DNA of 64,000 nt. It comes from Lytechinus variegatus (taxonomy: Eukaryota; Echinodermata; Echinoidea; Temnopleuroida; Toxopneustidae). Under the pieces are notes generated by a model that ran no database searches, was not told the DNA's origin, and saw nothing but the letters and a program-made list of their open reading frames with translations. A program made the position numbers and the translations under genes. Location: NCBI RefSeq assembly GCF_018143015.1, contig NC_054741.1, forward strand, positions 46,306,548 to 46,370,547, read 5' to 3'. The first letter of the stretch is position 1, and the number at the start of each line of letters is the position of its first letter. Positions 1-11,342 of the stretch are shown here, one piece after another.

Positions 1-187
1 AGAATTCTAAGCAATGCTCTTTAGAGTTACCTCAATACTAGTGAGTAACTTTTTTTTAAGTGAATATAGCAGTTTAGCTCCTTTTGGAAATAAACTGTTC
101 AAATAATTTATATAAAAAAATAAAAACAACGTCGAGTAATAAAACCACACCACCGTGCGAGGCTGCACTGGCTCTTTTCTCTCCTAC

Positions 188-352
188 CTTTGAACATGTA
201 TGTCCGGCTCCCGGCAGATACGACAGAGTGGACGTTATTTGGTGCCCCGTGAAATACCTTGTTGATCTTCCTCGGGTAGCCTTCTAAGGCCCCCTCCTCG
301 TCGATCGCCCAGACGAACTTGCCTTTGAATGCGTAGACGACATCGTCAGGGG
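188..352 (-). CDS. MMP-B exon 7: hemopexin blades 1-2
   Basis: Residues 313-366, containing [16 protein letters not shown] (blade 1) and ending SRTYMFKG (blade 2 start). The exon is 165 nt, exactly the length of MMP-A exon 7, and about 33 of 55 residues match it in a hand alignment. Donor AAAG|GTAGGA. The remaining blades must lie left of the window: positions 1-187 show no hemopexin coding on this strand. Confidence 0.9.
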
Positions 353-3300
353 CTGAAAGATATAACGACAATTCTATTGGTGATTGCCGGATAGCTTTGT
401 GTTGCCAACTTTCACGATATGGTCCCCTGAGCACTACATGTTATCATTAAGTTTTGATAAAATGATCTTTAAAAATAATTTTTTCTTATCAATCTCAGCC
501 AAATTGTTCTCGTTCATCAGTAACTTAAGTCATTAACCATGATTACCGAAACATAAAAGTGATTAATTTCGTAAATAATTCTAGGAATAGTCAATAGAAC
601 ACTTTCTTTATGACATTTATTATTATTAACAAATGCAAGAAATTAATGACAATAGTTCTCTCAGCCAGTCAAATCGCACCATTTCAGTAGCGTATCACAG
701 CAGCTCGCAACTTGCCATTGATGAACCTCAGCTCATTGGACCTTTCAACTTTTATACTTAACCTTTTTAGAGTTTAGACATCAAACCGTAAATAAAACTC
801 AAGGAGTTTGAAGAGCTCCTTGATGAAACCGTCAATTCCTGCTGTCAAATCGCACTCTTTGGGGGCAATTCTTTTGTATAGGCCTATGTTTTTATTCGTA
901 AGATCAATACTTTAATAACTATAATTGCGTCAACTTTGCATCTTCTATTGACAAATGTTCTTCGATTTTCTAAAAATGTTTTGATTGAAAATCTGCATGG
1001 GATCAGATTCAAACGAGTTCACATTAAATCTAAAAATCATGTTACCGTAGTATGTGACGGCATCCCATGGTGTGTCGCATGACGGAAGTTTGGCGACTTC
1101 GCTGATATCCCTTCCATAATCAGCCACCGTTACATCAACATCAGGAGTACCTAATTAGGAAGCAGCGAAAATTGCGATTGTTTGGATAGAAGAGCATTAA
1201 GTATGCATACCTTTCAATTTATTCAATATCTATTGGTCTCCATAATTCCTCATTATCCTGTATAAATTCTTTTTGTTTGCCGTCTTCGTTATTGTGCCAA
1301 ATACATAGGTCAAGTCGATGTAAAACAAAACAAATTACCACACTGTGGACGATAAAGTGAAATTGAATTGAATTAAATATTTGCAACAACGTGAATAATT
1401 CTTTGGCTAATAGTCCTCAAAATAGATGCTTCTCCCATTGGTGCTAAAAAATCATTTCCCCTTAATTCCCTTTCCCTGGGTAACCATGGTAATAAGGGGT
1501 CTGCCATGGCAATCTAAAAGAGTACAAGATCGAAAAATATCATGTTTCCTCAAAAAGAAAACAAAATGCATCTTCTATTCTATGGCCCAGACCTCTCTTC
1601 TTACAACTCTCCTTCTTTTCTACTTTTCTGTACTTCCTCCCTTTTTTACACTTTAAAAATCATAAGAACTTTCGACATGTTTGACCTCTGCATCCAATAT
1701 ATTTCCGCAAGGTCTAGATCGATACATACATGTAGTTTACGTCAGTTTGGGTCTAATCGTAAATTTAATACTTTGGGTTCAGGTTCATGGGTGTCGATCG
1801 GTATTCTTGGTTGGGGGGGGGGGGCGATTGACACAAATGTTCTTGTGGATGGGGAACTTTCAACATAACCCCCACTAAAATCACAAGTTAGGATATTTGG
1901 GAGTGGTTGATGCATGGTGTTCTTGGAAATTCCTTCATTGTTGCAGTGCATGTACTGCACTTATTTATTTTTTTTGAAAATTCATTTGCGTTACAAGTAA
2001 GCCTATTCTAAACTCATACGAAAGAAAAAAATGACAAAAATTGTCTGGACCATGTACAAAGTGATCTGTTTATTGAGCATGATGCATACAACTTCTCTTT
2101 TAAATCTAACCCGACTGGCAATATTTTTTCTTCTTAATGCATGATGATAAAATGCAGATTCGGACAAATTAAGACTAGCACAATTGGGGGAATGATCGAA
2201 CAATCTTGAGGGTGATTAGGTTCATCATCATGGAAGATTTCTTCACCTTTCCTTTCCACTGTGATGCTATAAAAGTTTACACTTTGAAAAACTCCCGTAA
2301 AATTACCCTTTTGTAATATCCTGAAGATTTTTCCACATTTTAACATTGGTACAGATCCATTTAAGCAAATGACGATATAACTGTCGAAAAATATTTCCGC
2401 TTGAGTGAGCACCACTTACTTTTGAAAAGTTAGTGAAAAGTGATTTGCGCAGAACTTTGAAATAGTTTAGCAAATAAAAGTAGACCTTAATCATGAATAA
2501 CAAGTGGAATTTAGCGAGTTAAATTGATTTAAAGATATTTTTACATTTTAAAACTTGTTTCCTTGCCCAAAACACTAATAAGAGTGTATAGCGCCCCAGT
2601 CCAATCCCACACACCGAGGCCATCGATACGTTATTTGCTTTACACTGAGCTGTGAATTACATGAAATGGTTTAGGCTTGATTTTCATTTTGTTAATCATT
2701 GTCAAGCTTAGGAAAAGTGTGGGGAAACAAGTATTAAATAAAAAATGAAATGTGAACCCACTTTAAATGAAAAAAAAATAATTAAAAAGTGCTGGAGATG
2801 TCTGATATAAACTTTTGTTCAGATTCAGGTATGTCCTTAGATCCAGCTGGCACAAAAAGGGTAGAAATTGTGCTTACTTAGTGTTACAATTTTGATTTGT
2901 TTGGCAAAATTGTTACAAAATGCTTGAATGTATCCGTTTTATTTCAATTGACTAAAAGTACCAGGGAAATGTATGAGAAATGTTTCGCGGGGTAAGTTTG
3001 ATTTCGCCCTTTCCCCTTGACACAGCGTGAAAACGAGCATTTCTGAGCAAACATTTCTGCGAGCTTTCCAAAAATGGACAGTACTCACTCAAGTGTAACA
3101 TTCTGTCAAAACTTTTACTTTCATAGAATAGGTGAGACCCAAACCCAAGATTATATGTGAAAAAATTTCCCACATGTTGTACATTTTTTAATTCCCAGGT
3201 CTTTTTCAAAGTGTAAACTTTTTTTGATACGCACTGTATAGTAGTTGATGCCGATTCTAATTTACTTATACTAGCTGTTTTTTTTTTCTTGCGGCGGACT

Positions 3301-6300
3301 TTCAGATTACTTTCTATGCTTTCTTGCTTGGGGTTGCTTGAAATAAGTTTGTTATTTTGGAATACTTTTTGCGCTTTGCATCCATTTTTAGCCTCAGATA
3401 TGTCCGCGATATAATCAGGATAATTTGCTCAATAAGAGCTTTTACATGCATGTTTTATGACGAGCGTTTTGTTAGATATGCGCAAATAAATTCTTGGTAG
3501 CTTGTTAATTTCGCGCATTGGAATTTGGTTACAATAACTTTTTATGACAGCGTTGCCTGGCGATTTACTTATTTTACATAACAAATATGAAATGATATTC
3601 AAAAGGGTTGTAGATTAAATGGGACAAACATCATGCAGTTGGATGTGGGGAGGGGTAAATCTGAGAAAAGTTATTTTTACTTTTTCAAGATCTACCCCCT
3701 CTGAGATTTACGTCCATGGGGTTTTCCCCGTTTATCTTGCCACCCTTTTACTCCCGTTTATTTTTCCACCATTTTGAATTAATTAATTTATTGAAATTAA
3801 CTTATTCACCACTGGTGGGATGGAACACTCCATCAACAAAAAGTTGTTTTTCGTCGGGGTCCTTTTATATCATTCGTTCAAAATATCATATACATCAACA
3901 TTTAATTCTTTTTCATTTTGAACCTTCACTCATCTGTTTAAAAGTCCTGGAAAATAATGTTTTTATTTAATATAAATTTACGCAAATTGCGAAGGAAACA
4001 AACTGATTGATGGCATACTAAAATCATCACTATAGTAATCGTGATCAAACTTTTCATTTTTCATCATCCTCATTATTATAATTTTTCTACCCTAAATTAT
4101 TGGGGGATGATAATACAGGCAATCCCCCACTTGAAATATTGGGGGGATATATCCCCCATCCCCCCCCCCCCCCCGTGATCGACACCCATGTCCACGTTCA
4201 TCAAATTATTAATTAGTTAATAACGAATCAAATCAGGAAAGTTAGTAAAATGTGATATTGTATTGGGTTTACCCTCGATATAAACTTTTGTGGATTATGG
4301 TCGAGATAGGAAGGCCTTACCATATAAATACTGGATTCCGTCTATATCATCTCGATGTAGGTTTAAACCTCCTTCAATACCTCTGTAAAATGGGGCCATA
4401 ACTGCACAGGAGTTGTTAGAATGTCCCAATCCAAGTACGTGGCCGATCTCGTGAGCGGCAGTGAAAGCGAGGTCGAAGGTACCCTTACGACCCATTGTCA
4501 TAGTCGTGAACGTTTCGTCTTCGTCGAAGTGGACGATGCCGAGCGGTGGGTCGTAGAACGCATGCGCAATAAAGCCACCTATCGTGGTTAAAGGAGAGAA
4601 AAGACTTCGGTAAACAGTGGTAAAAAAATCAAAAGAATTTGTTATACTTCTATTATCATAATTTCTTGTGATTTTTTATTACCTGCACCTCAAAATAAAA
4701 AGATGATTACCACACATGTCATATTCATAGTCCTCAGACTGTTCAACTCTGCATTAATCACTTTAAAAACACAGCTGGATACCTTCTAATAAAAGAGTTG
4801 CGATTGGTCCGATCAATCATAACTATGGACGGCCAGCAACGTCAACATTTAAAATACAAGTCTGTTCAAAATATGTTCTAGATATGATGTATTTTCATAC
4901 ATTCAATGTTTTCTTGAAAATTTAGTGTGCTTCCATTTGTTTACAGAAGACCTTGTGTACATTTGAAGCAAACAATAATTGATGGATTTCCATGCATTTG
5001 AGGGTGATTGGATTAATCATAATTCTTTGTAAGATAGGGCTCAGAAGTAGAAATAGAACATGAAATAATTTCTGAAATTCCTGACATTTCATATCACATG
5101 ACATTGAAAAAATGATATAGTGGTTTGTTAGGGATAATGAAAAAAAATCACAGGAATTTATGAGGATGTTGACAAGATGATGTTTTTTTATAATAATAAC
5201 CGAAAACCATGATGTTTAGTTTAGGGGGAGAGGAGGAGGAAGACGCTGATGGTGATGATTATGATGATGATGATTCAATTCAACTCAACTCAATTCTGGT
5301 ATTATTGTGAAAATGGTACATGACAAAATTCCGAAGACTCATCATATTTACAAAGTAAAAAAAATGATGATGGTGGTCGAGGTGGTATTAATGATTGTGA
5401 TGGTACTGTTTTTAATGATAGCAATTATGAAAATAATGATGATGAAGATGGCTGATGATGACCCATGAAGGTGAGGGGGGGGGGTTATGATGATAACGAT
5501 GATGACGATGATGATGATGATGATGATGACGATGATAATGATAATGATGATGATGACGATAATGATGAATATGATGATGATGATGATGATGATGATGATA
5601 AGGATGATGATGATGACGATGATGACGATGATGATGATGATGATGACGATGATAATGACAATGATGATGATAATGATGATGATGATGATGATGATGACGA
5701 TGATAATGATGACGATGATGTTAACAATGACAATACTCATCATTATAACTCAAATCACGCGTAGCACATTCCTCACCACTCACCAGGCCCGTCGAACTTA
5801 TTATGCTCGCAAGGGTATTCTTCGGAATGCTCGTCTCTCGACACGAAATCGATAATGATGTCGGCTGTAGATTCGGATGATTCTGTGAACGTCAGCGGCG
5901 AAACATCTGCCCAAACTTGGAAAGCTCTTCTAATCGCATCCTTAGTTTGAAGTCGAGTAAGATCAGTAGTGTATTTCTTAAAGTAATACGTCAAGTCGTT
6001 CTTTGTCCATCTACCCCCTGAATTAGCAGAGAAAGTATTTAATTTTATTCTAATAAATTAATATAATCATTAGTCAAATCTGAAAATCTACATACAGACA
6101 CTTTCGTCTTTCGATTTGTTTGTCTCCAGTCTCTATTTTATCGACAATGTATATCGTAACCATGACAGGAGTGTATAGGCCCTAATTATCTCATCAATAA
6201 AGAACTCGGAATACATTACCTTTTGGTGTAAATCTTCCCCAGTTCTTGCTCTCTCCCTGCTGGTTATAGCCGTTATCAATGATGTCTCTTTCGTCGCATC

Positions 6301-8779
6301 TCTTCGCTTGGCGTTTGTCCCGTGTCGCTTCATTGAGGAGCCCGGTCTGCTGCAAGCCAGCAAACTGCGGAAACGGTCTGAAATGCAAGCAAAATTGTCA
6401 ATTATGATCAATGACTAAAATTAACTTCTCTTCATACAACATAGAGAAAAACTAAAGGCAAAACATTATATCGGGCGGTCATCATAGAGCCAATATTCAT
6501 TCAATTTCATTCAATCTACAATAACATTTCTTCTAACTTCCAATCAATAAGATGCGGAGTTAAGGATCGATCTTGTGCCCCTTGTTTTTTTTTATATACA
6601 TTAATGATTTGCAGATGACACAAACATTTCTGTTCACACAATAGCTTAGAAACTTTAGTAGATGCAATTAATCATGAATTGCCCAAACTATGTTTGCGGT
6701 TTTAAGCGTAATACTTTCTAAACGCAAAAGAGCTAATCTGGGGAGCGTTTAATAAAAGGACTTGTCAGACGTTTTATCCGACAAGTCCCATTTTATCCGA
6801 CAGTTACCGTAGTAACATTGCTTATCAGCAAATCAAAATCACGGAAAGTTGTCAGATCTGACAACATGTCGGACAAATATGTTGATAAAACGCTCCCCTG
6901 GTCCTTGATCACATTCCTCTCCGAGTGAAACAAGGGACCAATCATTTTATTTATTTATTTATTTATTGATATATTCATATTCCACAATCATCAAAGTACA
7001 TTTCGTAATCATATTTACAATGAAAAAAAATGCATAACATATGCAGGATTGAAACGTAGCAATGAAATGAAAAAAGTGGAGGGGCCTACTAAAAAGCATT
7101 TGTAGGATTAACAACTAAAAAGTTAACAACAAAAAAAAAAAAAAAAAAAAAAATGCATAACATATGCAGGATTGAAACGTAGCAATGAAATGAAAAAAGT
7201 GGAGGGGCCTACTAAAAAGCATTTGTAGGATTAACAACTAAAAAGTGGAGGGGCCTACTAAAAAGCATTTGTAGGATTAACAACTTTTGAGAGTGCATTA
7301 TTGCTCCTTCTAGATTGAACAGTGCATATTTTGAGACATTTTCACTCCAGGAGCTATAATCCACTCTCAATAGATGAAATCTCACTCCAAAATGACTGAT
7401 GCATTGGGCCAGCTTATCTCTTTTGCATTTTAATAGAGTGTAAGCTTTCACTTAAAATAGATAAAATAAACTTTTTATATTTCAAACAAACAAATTCACA
7501 TATTGCTGAATTTCTTCACATTCATTCCAAGTAATTTATTTGTTTCACATTTCCAACAAAAGTAACATTTTTTGTGTAAGATTGCTCTTTTCATTTTGTA
7601 GGCCTATATATCAGTTTTTGTCGAAAAAAAATAATTCAGTATTTGAACTATTGAATAAAGTCACAGATTATGCAACAGTTGACGAAACTATCAAGGTTGA
7701 CATTGTGGGCGACGCAAAAAAACTTCTGACAGTGATGTCAGTGGCGTAATGAACCTACCATTTTGAAGGTGCTATAGATATGGCGTATCGCGTAAAATTT
7801 ATAAAGAAGTTGCTAGCGAGCGAATCCAGCGAGCAAAATTTCGACCTTTTTAATACAAAAATTCAATTTTGTGATTTAGATTTTGGCATAATGTTCAGAA
7901 AATAATATATTTCACCCTTCTCTCTTTCCTTTTCCCTTTTTTCTTGGTCATGATTTTTCTCTCTTTTTTTTTTTGGGGGGGGAGCCCCCCACGCCCTCAT
8001 TAGTGTATCTCTGTCTGATGTTGACGAAGCCATTGTCATGGAGCACACATAATTATGCAGCGAGGCCTAATTAACCCAGATGATGGGGCAGGTCAGTTAC
8101 TGATCCATTGATTGCCTCAGTTGATTCATAGCTAGATGTCAACGCAATGCCATCGATTGACGTAGAGGTTTCAGGCTGATGAAGTGACTAGCGTAGCGAT
8201 TGACGCGGCAGCTGGGGTAGAAGCAGCACCTCGGTAGCTTATGCAAGACTTGGATCAGAGGTAGGATAAGGACTGGGGCTGGAGTGTGGTATGTGGGACA
8301 CCCAGGGGTTAAAATCAAGGAATAACCATTCAGAAGTAAATGAAATGGATACTCACCCAGGAAGATCGTCGACTGAGGTTGGCGAGTGCTGAATACTGGT
8401 CTTGAGATTACCATATGTCTCAAGGTATTTCTGAATAGAAAGTAAAACAGTAAATATATAATTGTTAGTAAATAAAAGGTATGAAAAACGCGAGGGAGCA
8501 CGAGACCAGAGAGAGTAGGGAATGGAGAGGGTGGGGGCATTTATACCAGAAAGAGATGGATGCATGATTGAAGGTAGCTGAGTTTATGTTGGTTGATGGC
8601 AGGGGCGTTATCTTCAAGACGTCGTCTCAATTTCGCGCTCGATTTGATAAAAGTGTGAGCAAATGAAAATACAGTAGATAGTTGTTTTAGCTTGTTATAT
8701 CAGAAATTATGATGTTGTAGTAGACGGACTACTAGTACTAGTAATAGTAGAAGTAGTGGTAGTAGAAGTAGTAGTAGTA

Positions 8780-8812
<33 letters not shown>

Positions 8813-8813
8813 A

Positions 8814-8860
<47 letters not shown>

Positions 8861-9013
8861 TAGTATTAGTAGTACCTATCTTGTATAATAAAAGTGTGGT
8901 AAACTTACAATTGGATCAGAAGTAATCTCTGCCGTCCTCCTCCGAGTTGGGGCTGAGAAAACACCAGGAATGCAATAAACTACGATCACCTTGAGAATAA
9001 TTTGCTTTAGCAT
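188..9013 (-). CDS. MMP-B: matrix metalloproteinase, 3' end missing at window edge
   Basis: Secreted zinc endopeptidase of the MMP (M10A) family, predicted to cut extracellular matrix or egg/embryo envelope proteins. Coding exons, in transcript order: 9013-8909, 8430-8357, 6377-6220, 6017-5784, 4578-4321, 1150-1046, 352-188. They join in frame with phases 0,2,1,1,1,1 and give 366 complete codons; the last exon lies left of position 1. The product has a signal peptide (about 1-20), a short prodomain with Cys87 in an atypical KRCDERD switch, a catalytic domain (about 114-277) with zinc motif HEIGHVLGLGH at 233-243 and Met-turn AVMAPFY, a short hinge, and hemopexin blade 1 from Cys301. An in-frame TAA lies two codons before the start ATG. 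The gene is tandem to MMP-A with the same intron positions. It could be envelysin-like, but the subfamily cannot be settled without a tree. Confidence 0.88.
1046..1150 (-). CDS. MMP-B exon 6: hinge and start of hemopexin domain
   Basis: Residues 278-311. A short acidic hinge leads to LPSCDTPWDAVTYY. Cys301 is the conserved first hemopexin cysteine, which in the family pairs with a cysteine at the end of blade 4. Acceptor ATTAG|GTACT, donor TACG|GTAACA. Phase 1 joins exactly to exon 7, completing an Ala codon. Confidence 0.82.
4321..4578 (-). CDS. MMP-B exon 5: zinc-binding active site
   Basis: Residues 192-276. It carries the catalytic zinc motif HExxHxxGxxH as HEIGHVLGLGH (His233, Glu234, His237, His243) and the Met-turn at Met251 (AVMAPFY), and ends DDIDGIQYLYG. 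It also holds a second catalytic-domain cysteine, Cys248. Borders: acceptor GATAG|GTGG, donor TATG|GTAAGG, phase 1. Confidence 0.92.
5482..5731. repeat. (GAT)n microsatellite in MMP-B intron 4
   Basis: About 250 bp of imperfect GAT/GAC trinucleotide repeat, interrupted by AAT and GAA units. It lies 50 nt inside the intron after exon 4. Its six-frame readings are runs of Asp, Met or Ile and are not genes. Confidence 0.95.
5784..6017 (-). CDS. MMP-B exon 4: first half of catalytic domain
   Basis: Residues 114-190, opening with GRWTKNDLTYYFKKYTTDL, the N-terminal strand of the MMP catalytic fold. It continues through the AFQVWADVSPLTF helix to FDGPG, the loop that precedes the structural-zinc and calcium strand. 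One extra cysteine (Cys182) lies just before FDGPG. Borders: acceptor TTCAG|GGGG, donor CCTG|GTGAGT. Confidence 0.88.
6220..6377 (-). CDS. MMP-B exon 3: prodomain end with atypical cysteine switch
   Basis: Residues 60-113. It starts with PQFAGLQQTGLLNEATRD, the usual MMP stretch before the switch. Where the family has PRCGVPD this reads KRCDERD: Arg86, Cys87 and Asp91 stay, while the Gly and Val are replaced by Asp and Glu. A furin-type RDKR sits at 79-82, before the Cys. The exon is 158 nt against 275 nt in MMP-A, because the linker between switch and catalytic domain is shorter and lacks the RFRR site found in MMP-A. Confidence 0.85.
6738..6901. mobile_element. Short inverted-repeat element (MITE-like) in MMP-B intron 2
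   Basis: About 160 bp. The left end CTGGGGAGCGTTT is matched in reverse at the right end (AAAACGCTCCCCTGG). The inside holds further inverted words around TTTATCCGACA and GTCGGACAAATATG. It has no coding capacity, and no target-site duplication is clear. Confidence 0.65.
7028..7285. repeat. Local tandem duplication in MMP-B intron 2
   Basis: A unit of about 95 bp (beginning ATGCATAACATATGCAGG) occurs at 7028-7122 and, almost unchanged, at 7151-7245. They are separated by a poly-A run. A third, partial copy of its 3' 40 bp follows at 7246-7285. Confidence 0.9.
7740..8020. repeat. Interspersed repeat fragment
   Basis: It begins with GTGGCGTAATGA, resembling the end word of the element at 28533-29698 (CAGTGGCGTA). 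It contains GCGAGCGAATCCAGCGAGC and ends at a G/C homopolymer with AGCCCCCCACGCC. Probably a degenerate relative of that element; the borders are uncertain. Confidence 0.4.
8357..8430 (-). CDS. MMP-B exon 2: prodomain start
   Basis: Small 74-nt exon encoding KYLETYGNL, the helix-1 signature of MMP prodomains (family pattern YLxxYGYL). It is flanked by a CAG acceptor and a GTGAGT donor and leaves phase 2. Exon 2 of MMP-A is nearly the same size (77 nt) and has the same phases. Confidence 0.85.
8735..8872. repeat. (TAG)n microsatellite in MMP-B intron 1
   Basis: About 140 bp of TAG/AGT trinucleotide repeat with a few AAG and AAT interruptions, ending about 35 nt from the exon 1 donor. Confidence 0.95.
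8909..9013 (-). CDS. MMP-B exon 1: signal peptide
   Basis: Thirty-five codons starting MLKQIILKVIVVYC. The hydrophobic run to about residue 19, followed by FSAP, is a signal peptide with likely cleavage after Ala21 or Ser20. A basic TRRR follows at once. The donor reads ATT|GTAAGT, phase 0. The upstream in-frame TAA at 9019-9017 fixes this ATG as the first one usable. Confidence 0.85.
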
Positions 9014-9285
9014 TTTTTAATCGTTAAAGTTTGATACCAAAGTCAATGTAACGAATCCGAATTTATTTTTTTTTAATGAAACGGGAAAGTCTTAGGAGAC
9101 TAAAGGTTTTTGAGTATTAAAATCAATCAATATTCAAATAAGAAGATCAATACAAACATTATGTTGACATTTCATTCTTGCTTCAGCTATAAATTCATTG
9201 TAAATTGAATTTTTAGAGATGTAATTTATCTCTCATAAGTTTTCAAGTACTAGTATAATGACATGTGAAATACTAGTACACGCGA

Positions 9286-9293
9286 TTTATATA
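9286..9293 (-). promoter_or_regulatory. Candidate TATA box of MMP-B
   Basis: The minus strand reads TATATAAA here, about 275 nt before the MMP-B start codon. This would fit a transcript start near 9260 if there is no 5' UTR intron. In such AT-rich DNA the match may be chance. Confidence 0.25.
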
Positions 9294-10564
9294 CTGCTGC
9301 ACGGTTTACATATTGAAGAAACTTCCTTATCGAAAACAGATAAATGAATTTGACCGAGTTTCCTTTTCACGTTAAAACTTGACGTCATGTTATAAATGTA
9401 GATGTAAGGGGAAAGTGGAAGTAAGATTTGTTTCATAATGTCAAGAGGCGAGTAGTTACGTGCATTGATCTCTGAAGCATATGCGTCACGTGCCCTTATA
9501 AAATATATATATAAAATATTCCCAACTTCAACAATTTGCCCCCCCCCCCTCCTCCCTCCTTCTCGAAGTTATAATCACTCATCTTTTGTGCTTTCTTTTT
9601 TGTTTTATTGTTTGGTGGATTCTTTAGAAAGTTGCGTTTACCTTCCCACAAGAGTATGTTTTCTGTTTTCTTATGCCCCCTTGTTTTTATTACCCCCCCC
9701 CTTCTATGGAATCATGGAAAATCCCCTGGTCATGCTGGTATGAGATACGAAAAGTAAATCCTAGATATGAAAATACAAGATGGTATTGCGACACGTTATT
9801 GAAACTTTCAGAAGTGAAAAAATGATTAATGGGCTATAAGCCTATTTTTAGATTGTTTTCAGTTGTCACGGATTTCATTCTTATCTTGTAAACATTTACT
9901 AATGTTTAGCGTTAATGATTAATTTTTAATCGCTTTCGTATTTCACATTATTATATTCTAATGGAGGTATGGGGTATATTCCCTTAAGATACAGAAATTT
10001 TTTAATAAAAAAATGTTTTATTTTACTTTTCAACGTAATTTGTTTTACTTTTATTTCAATATCTGGCCCTTATCATCTCAATTTCTTGGTTTATTTTGCG
10101 AGAAAGCCTACTCTACTTTCACAATGGATGAACAATATCTAAAAATGACATGATTTATCACCTATTTTATGATTTTTATAGGTAATTTCCAGTTGTGGTA
10201 AACATATCAAAACGAGTTCGTACAGAATCCAATGAAAGGACCACCAAAGTGTCTGTTTGTATAAATAAAAATATATGAAAAAGGATTCTGGAAGAAATTG
10301 TGTAATTGCTGAGAAATTAACAAATAGGCAAAGGACTCGGGTCAAGCGTCGGGCCGACATTCAGAGAAATAATAATACACGGTCCACGTTCGCTTATCTG
10401 TGTTGGTGATCTTCAGTGTGAAATTATTTCAGCGTAGATTTCAAGATTTAAGAAAGTTCAGTTTATGTAACTGTACCAGATCTATAGATCCTCGATGATA
10501 TACTGACAATTAAGCCTTGTTTTACAGACTTTCTCATGAAATCAGTGTTTACTGCAACTACTGG

Positions 10565-10807
10565 TACACTGTAAAAATTGTGGTGTTAAAACTCACTCCA
10601 ATTGGTGTTAATAGAGGACCACACCCTGAGGTGTTAAAATGACACCCTAAAGATTGAACATAACACCAAAGAGTGTAAATGTAGCAAACAAAGGTGTTGT
10701 AATAACACCTATAGGTGTATAACTAACACCACCACTTTAACACCGGTGTAAAATAACTGGTGTGGTCCTCTATGTACACCGGTTAACACCACAGTTTTTG
10801 CTGTGTA
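10565..10807. mobile_element. TA-flanked MITE with GTGTTA/TAACAC repeats
   Basis: About 240 bp between two TA dinucleotides. The ends are imperfect inverted repeats of about 25 bp (left CACTGTAAAAATTGTGGTG; right, reversed, CACAGCAAAAACTGTGGTG). The interior is packed with GTGTTA and its complement. A TA target and CACTG-type ends suggest a Tc1/mariner-type non-autonomous element; that assignment is inference. Confidence 0.75.
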
Positions 10808-11068
10808 TTTCTCTCTAATGTCGATTTTACTGAAATTGTGCTATATCACTATACCTTCGCCCCTTTAGTTAGCTTAATTCCCTATTTTCTTGTTATTGTT
10901 AGTTTCTTCTGTTTTTTTTTCAGTTTCTTATGAAGTTCAAAGGTTCCTGTTCAGTCATACACGTATGGAAAAAAACCAAACTCATGCAGTGGCACCTATA
11001 TGGACTTTCATTCATGGATCAAATCAAACAAAACACATGCATATATACAGGAATAATCACTCATCTTT

Positions 11069-11342
11069 GTGGAGCGTTGCGGCCCATTGGATTAGACTTT
11101 GAAACAGAGGGTCGTGGGTTCGAATCCCAGCCATGGCGTAATTTCCTTCAGCAAGAAACTGATCCACAATGTGCTGCACTCAACCCAGGTGTGGTAAATG
11201 GGTACCGGTAGGAAGTAATTCCTTAAGAAGATGTGTGCGCTATATGAACGCCTAGCTCAGCCGGTTAATATAGACGCCTTGAGCACCTAACAAGATGGAT
11301 ATGTGCGCAATACAATAACCTATATTATCATTATTATTATCA
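11069..11342 (+). mobile_element. tRNA-derived SINE, copy 1
   Basis: It carries an internal Pol III B box in GGGTTCGAATCCCAG and a degraded A-box region (GCGGCCCATTGGATTAG), then a tRNA-unrelated body and a short (ATT)n tail. A second copy lies at 53861-54166 in the opposite orientation. This copy lacks about 10 nt between the two boxes, so it is not an intact tRNA gene. Confidence 0.85.

Noticed and set aside
5348..5855. Open frames of poly-Asp, poly-Met, poly-Ile and poly-Ser
   Set aside because: They are translations of the (GAT)n microsatellite in an MMP-B intron.
11069..11170. Possible functional tRNA gene
   Set aside because: B box present, but the A box and arms do not pair, and the same body recurs at 53861-54166, so it is a SINE.
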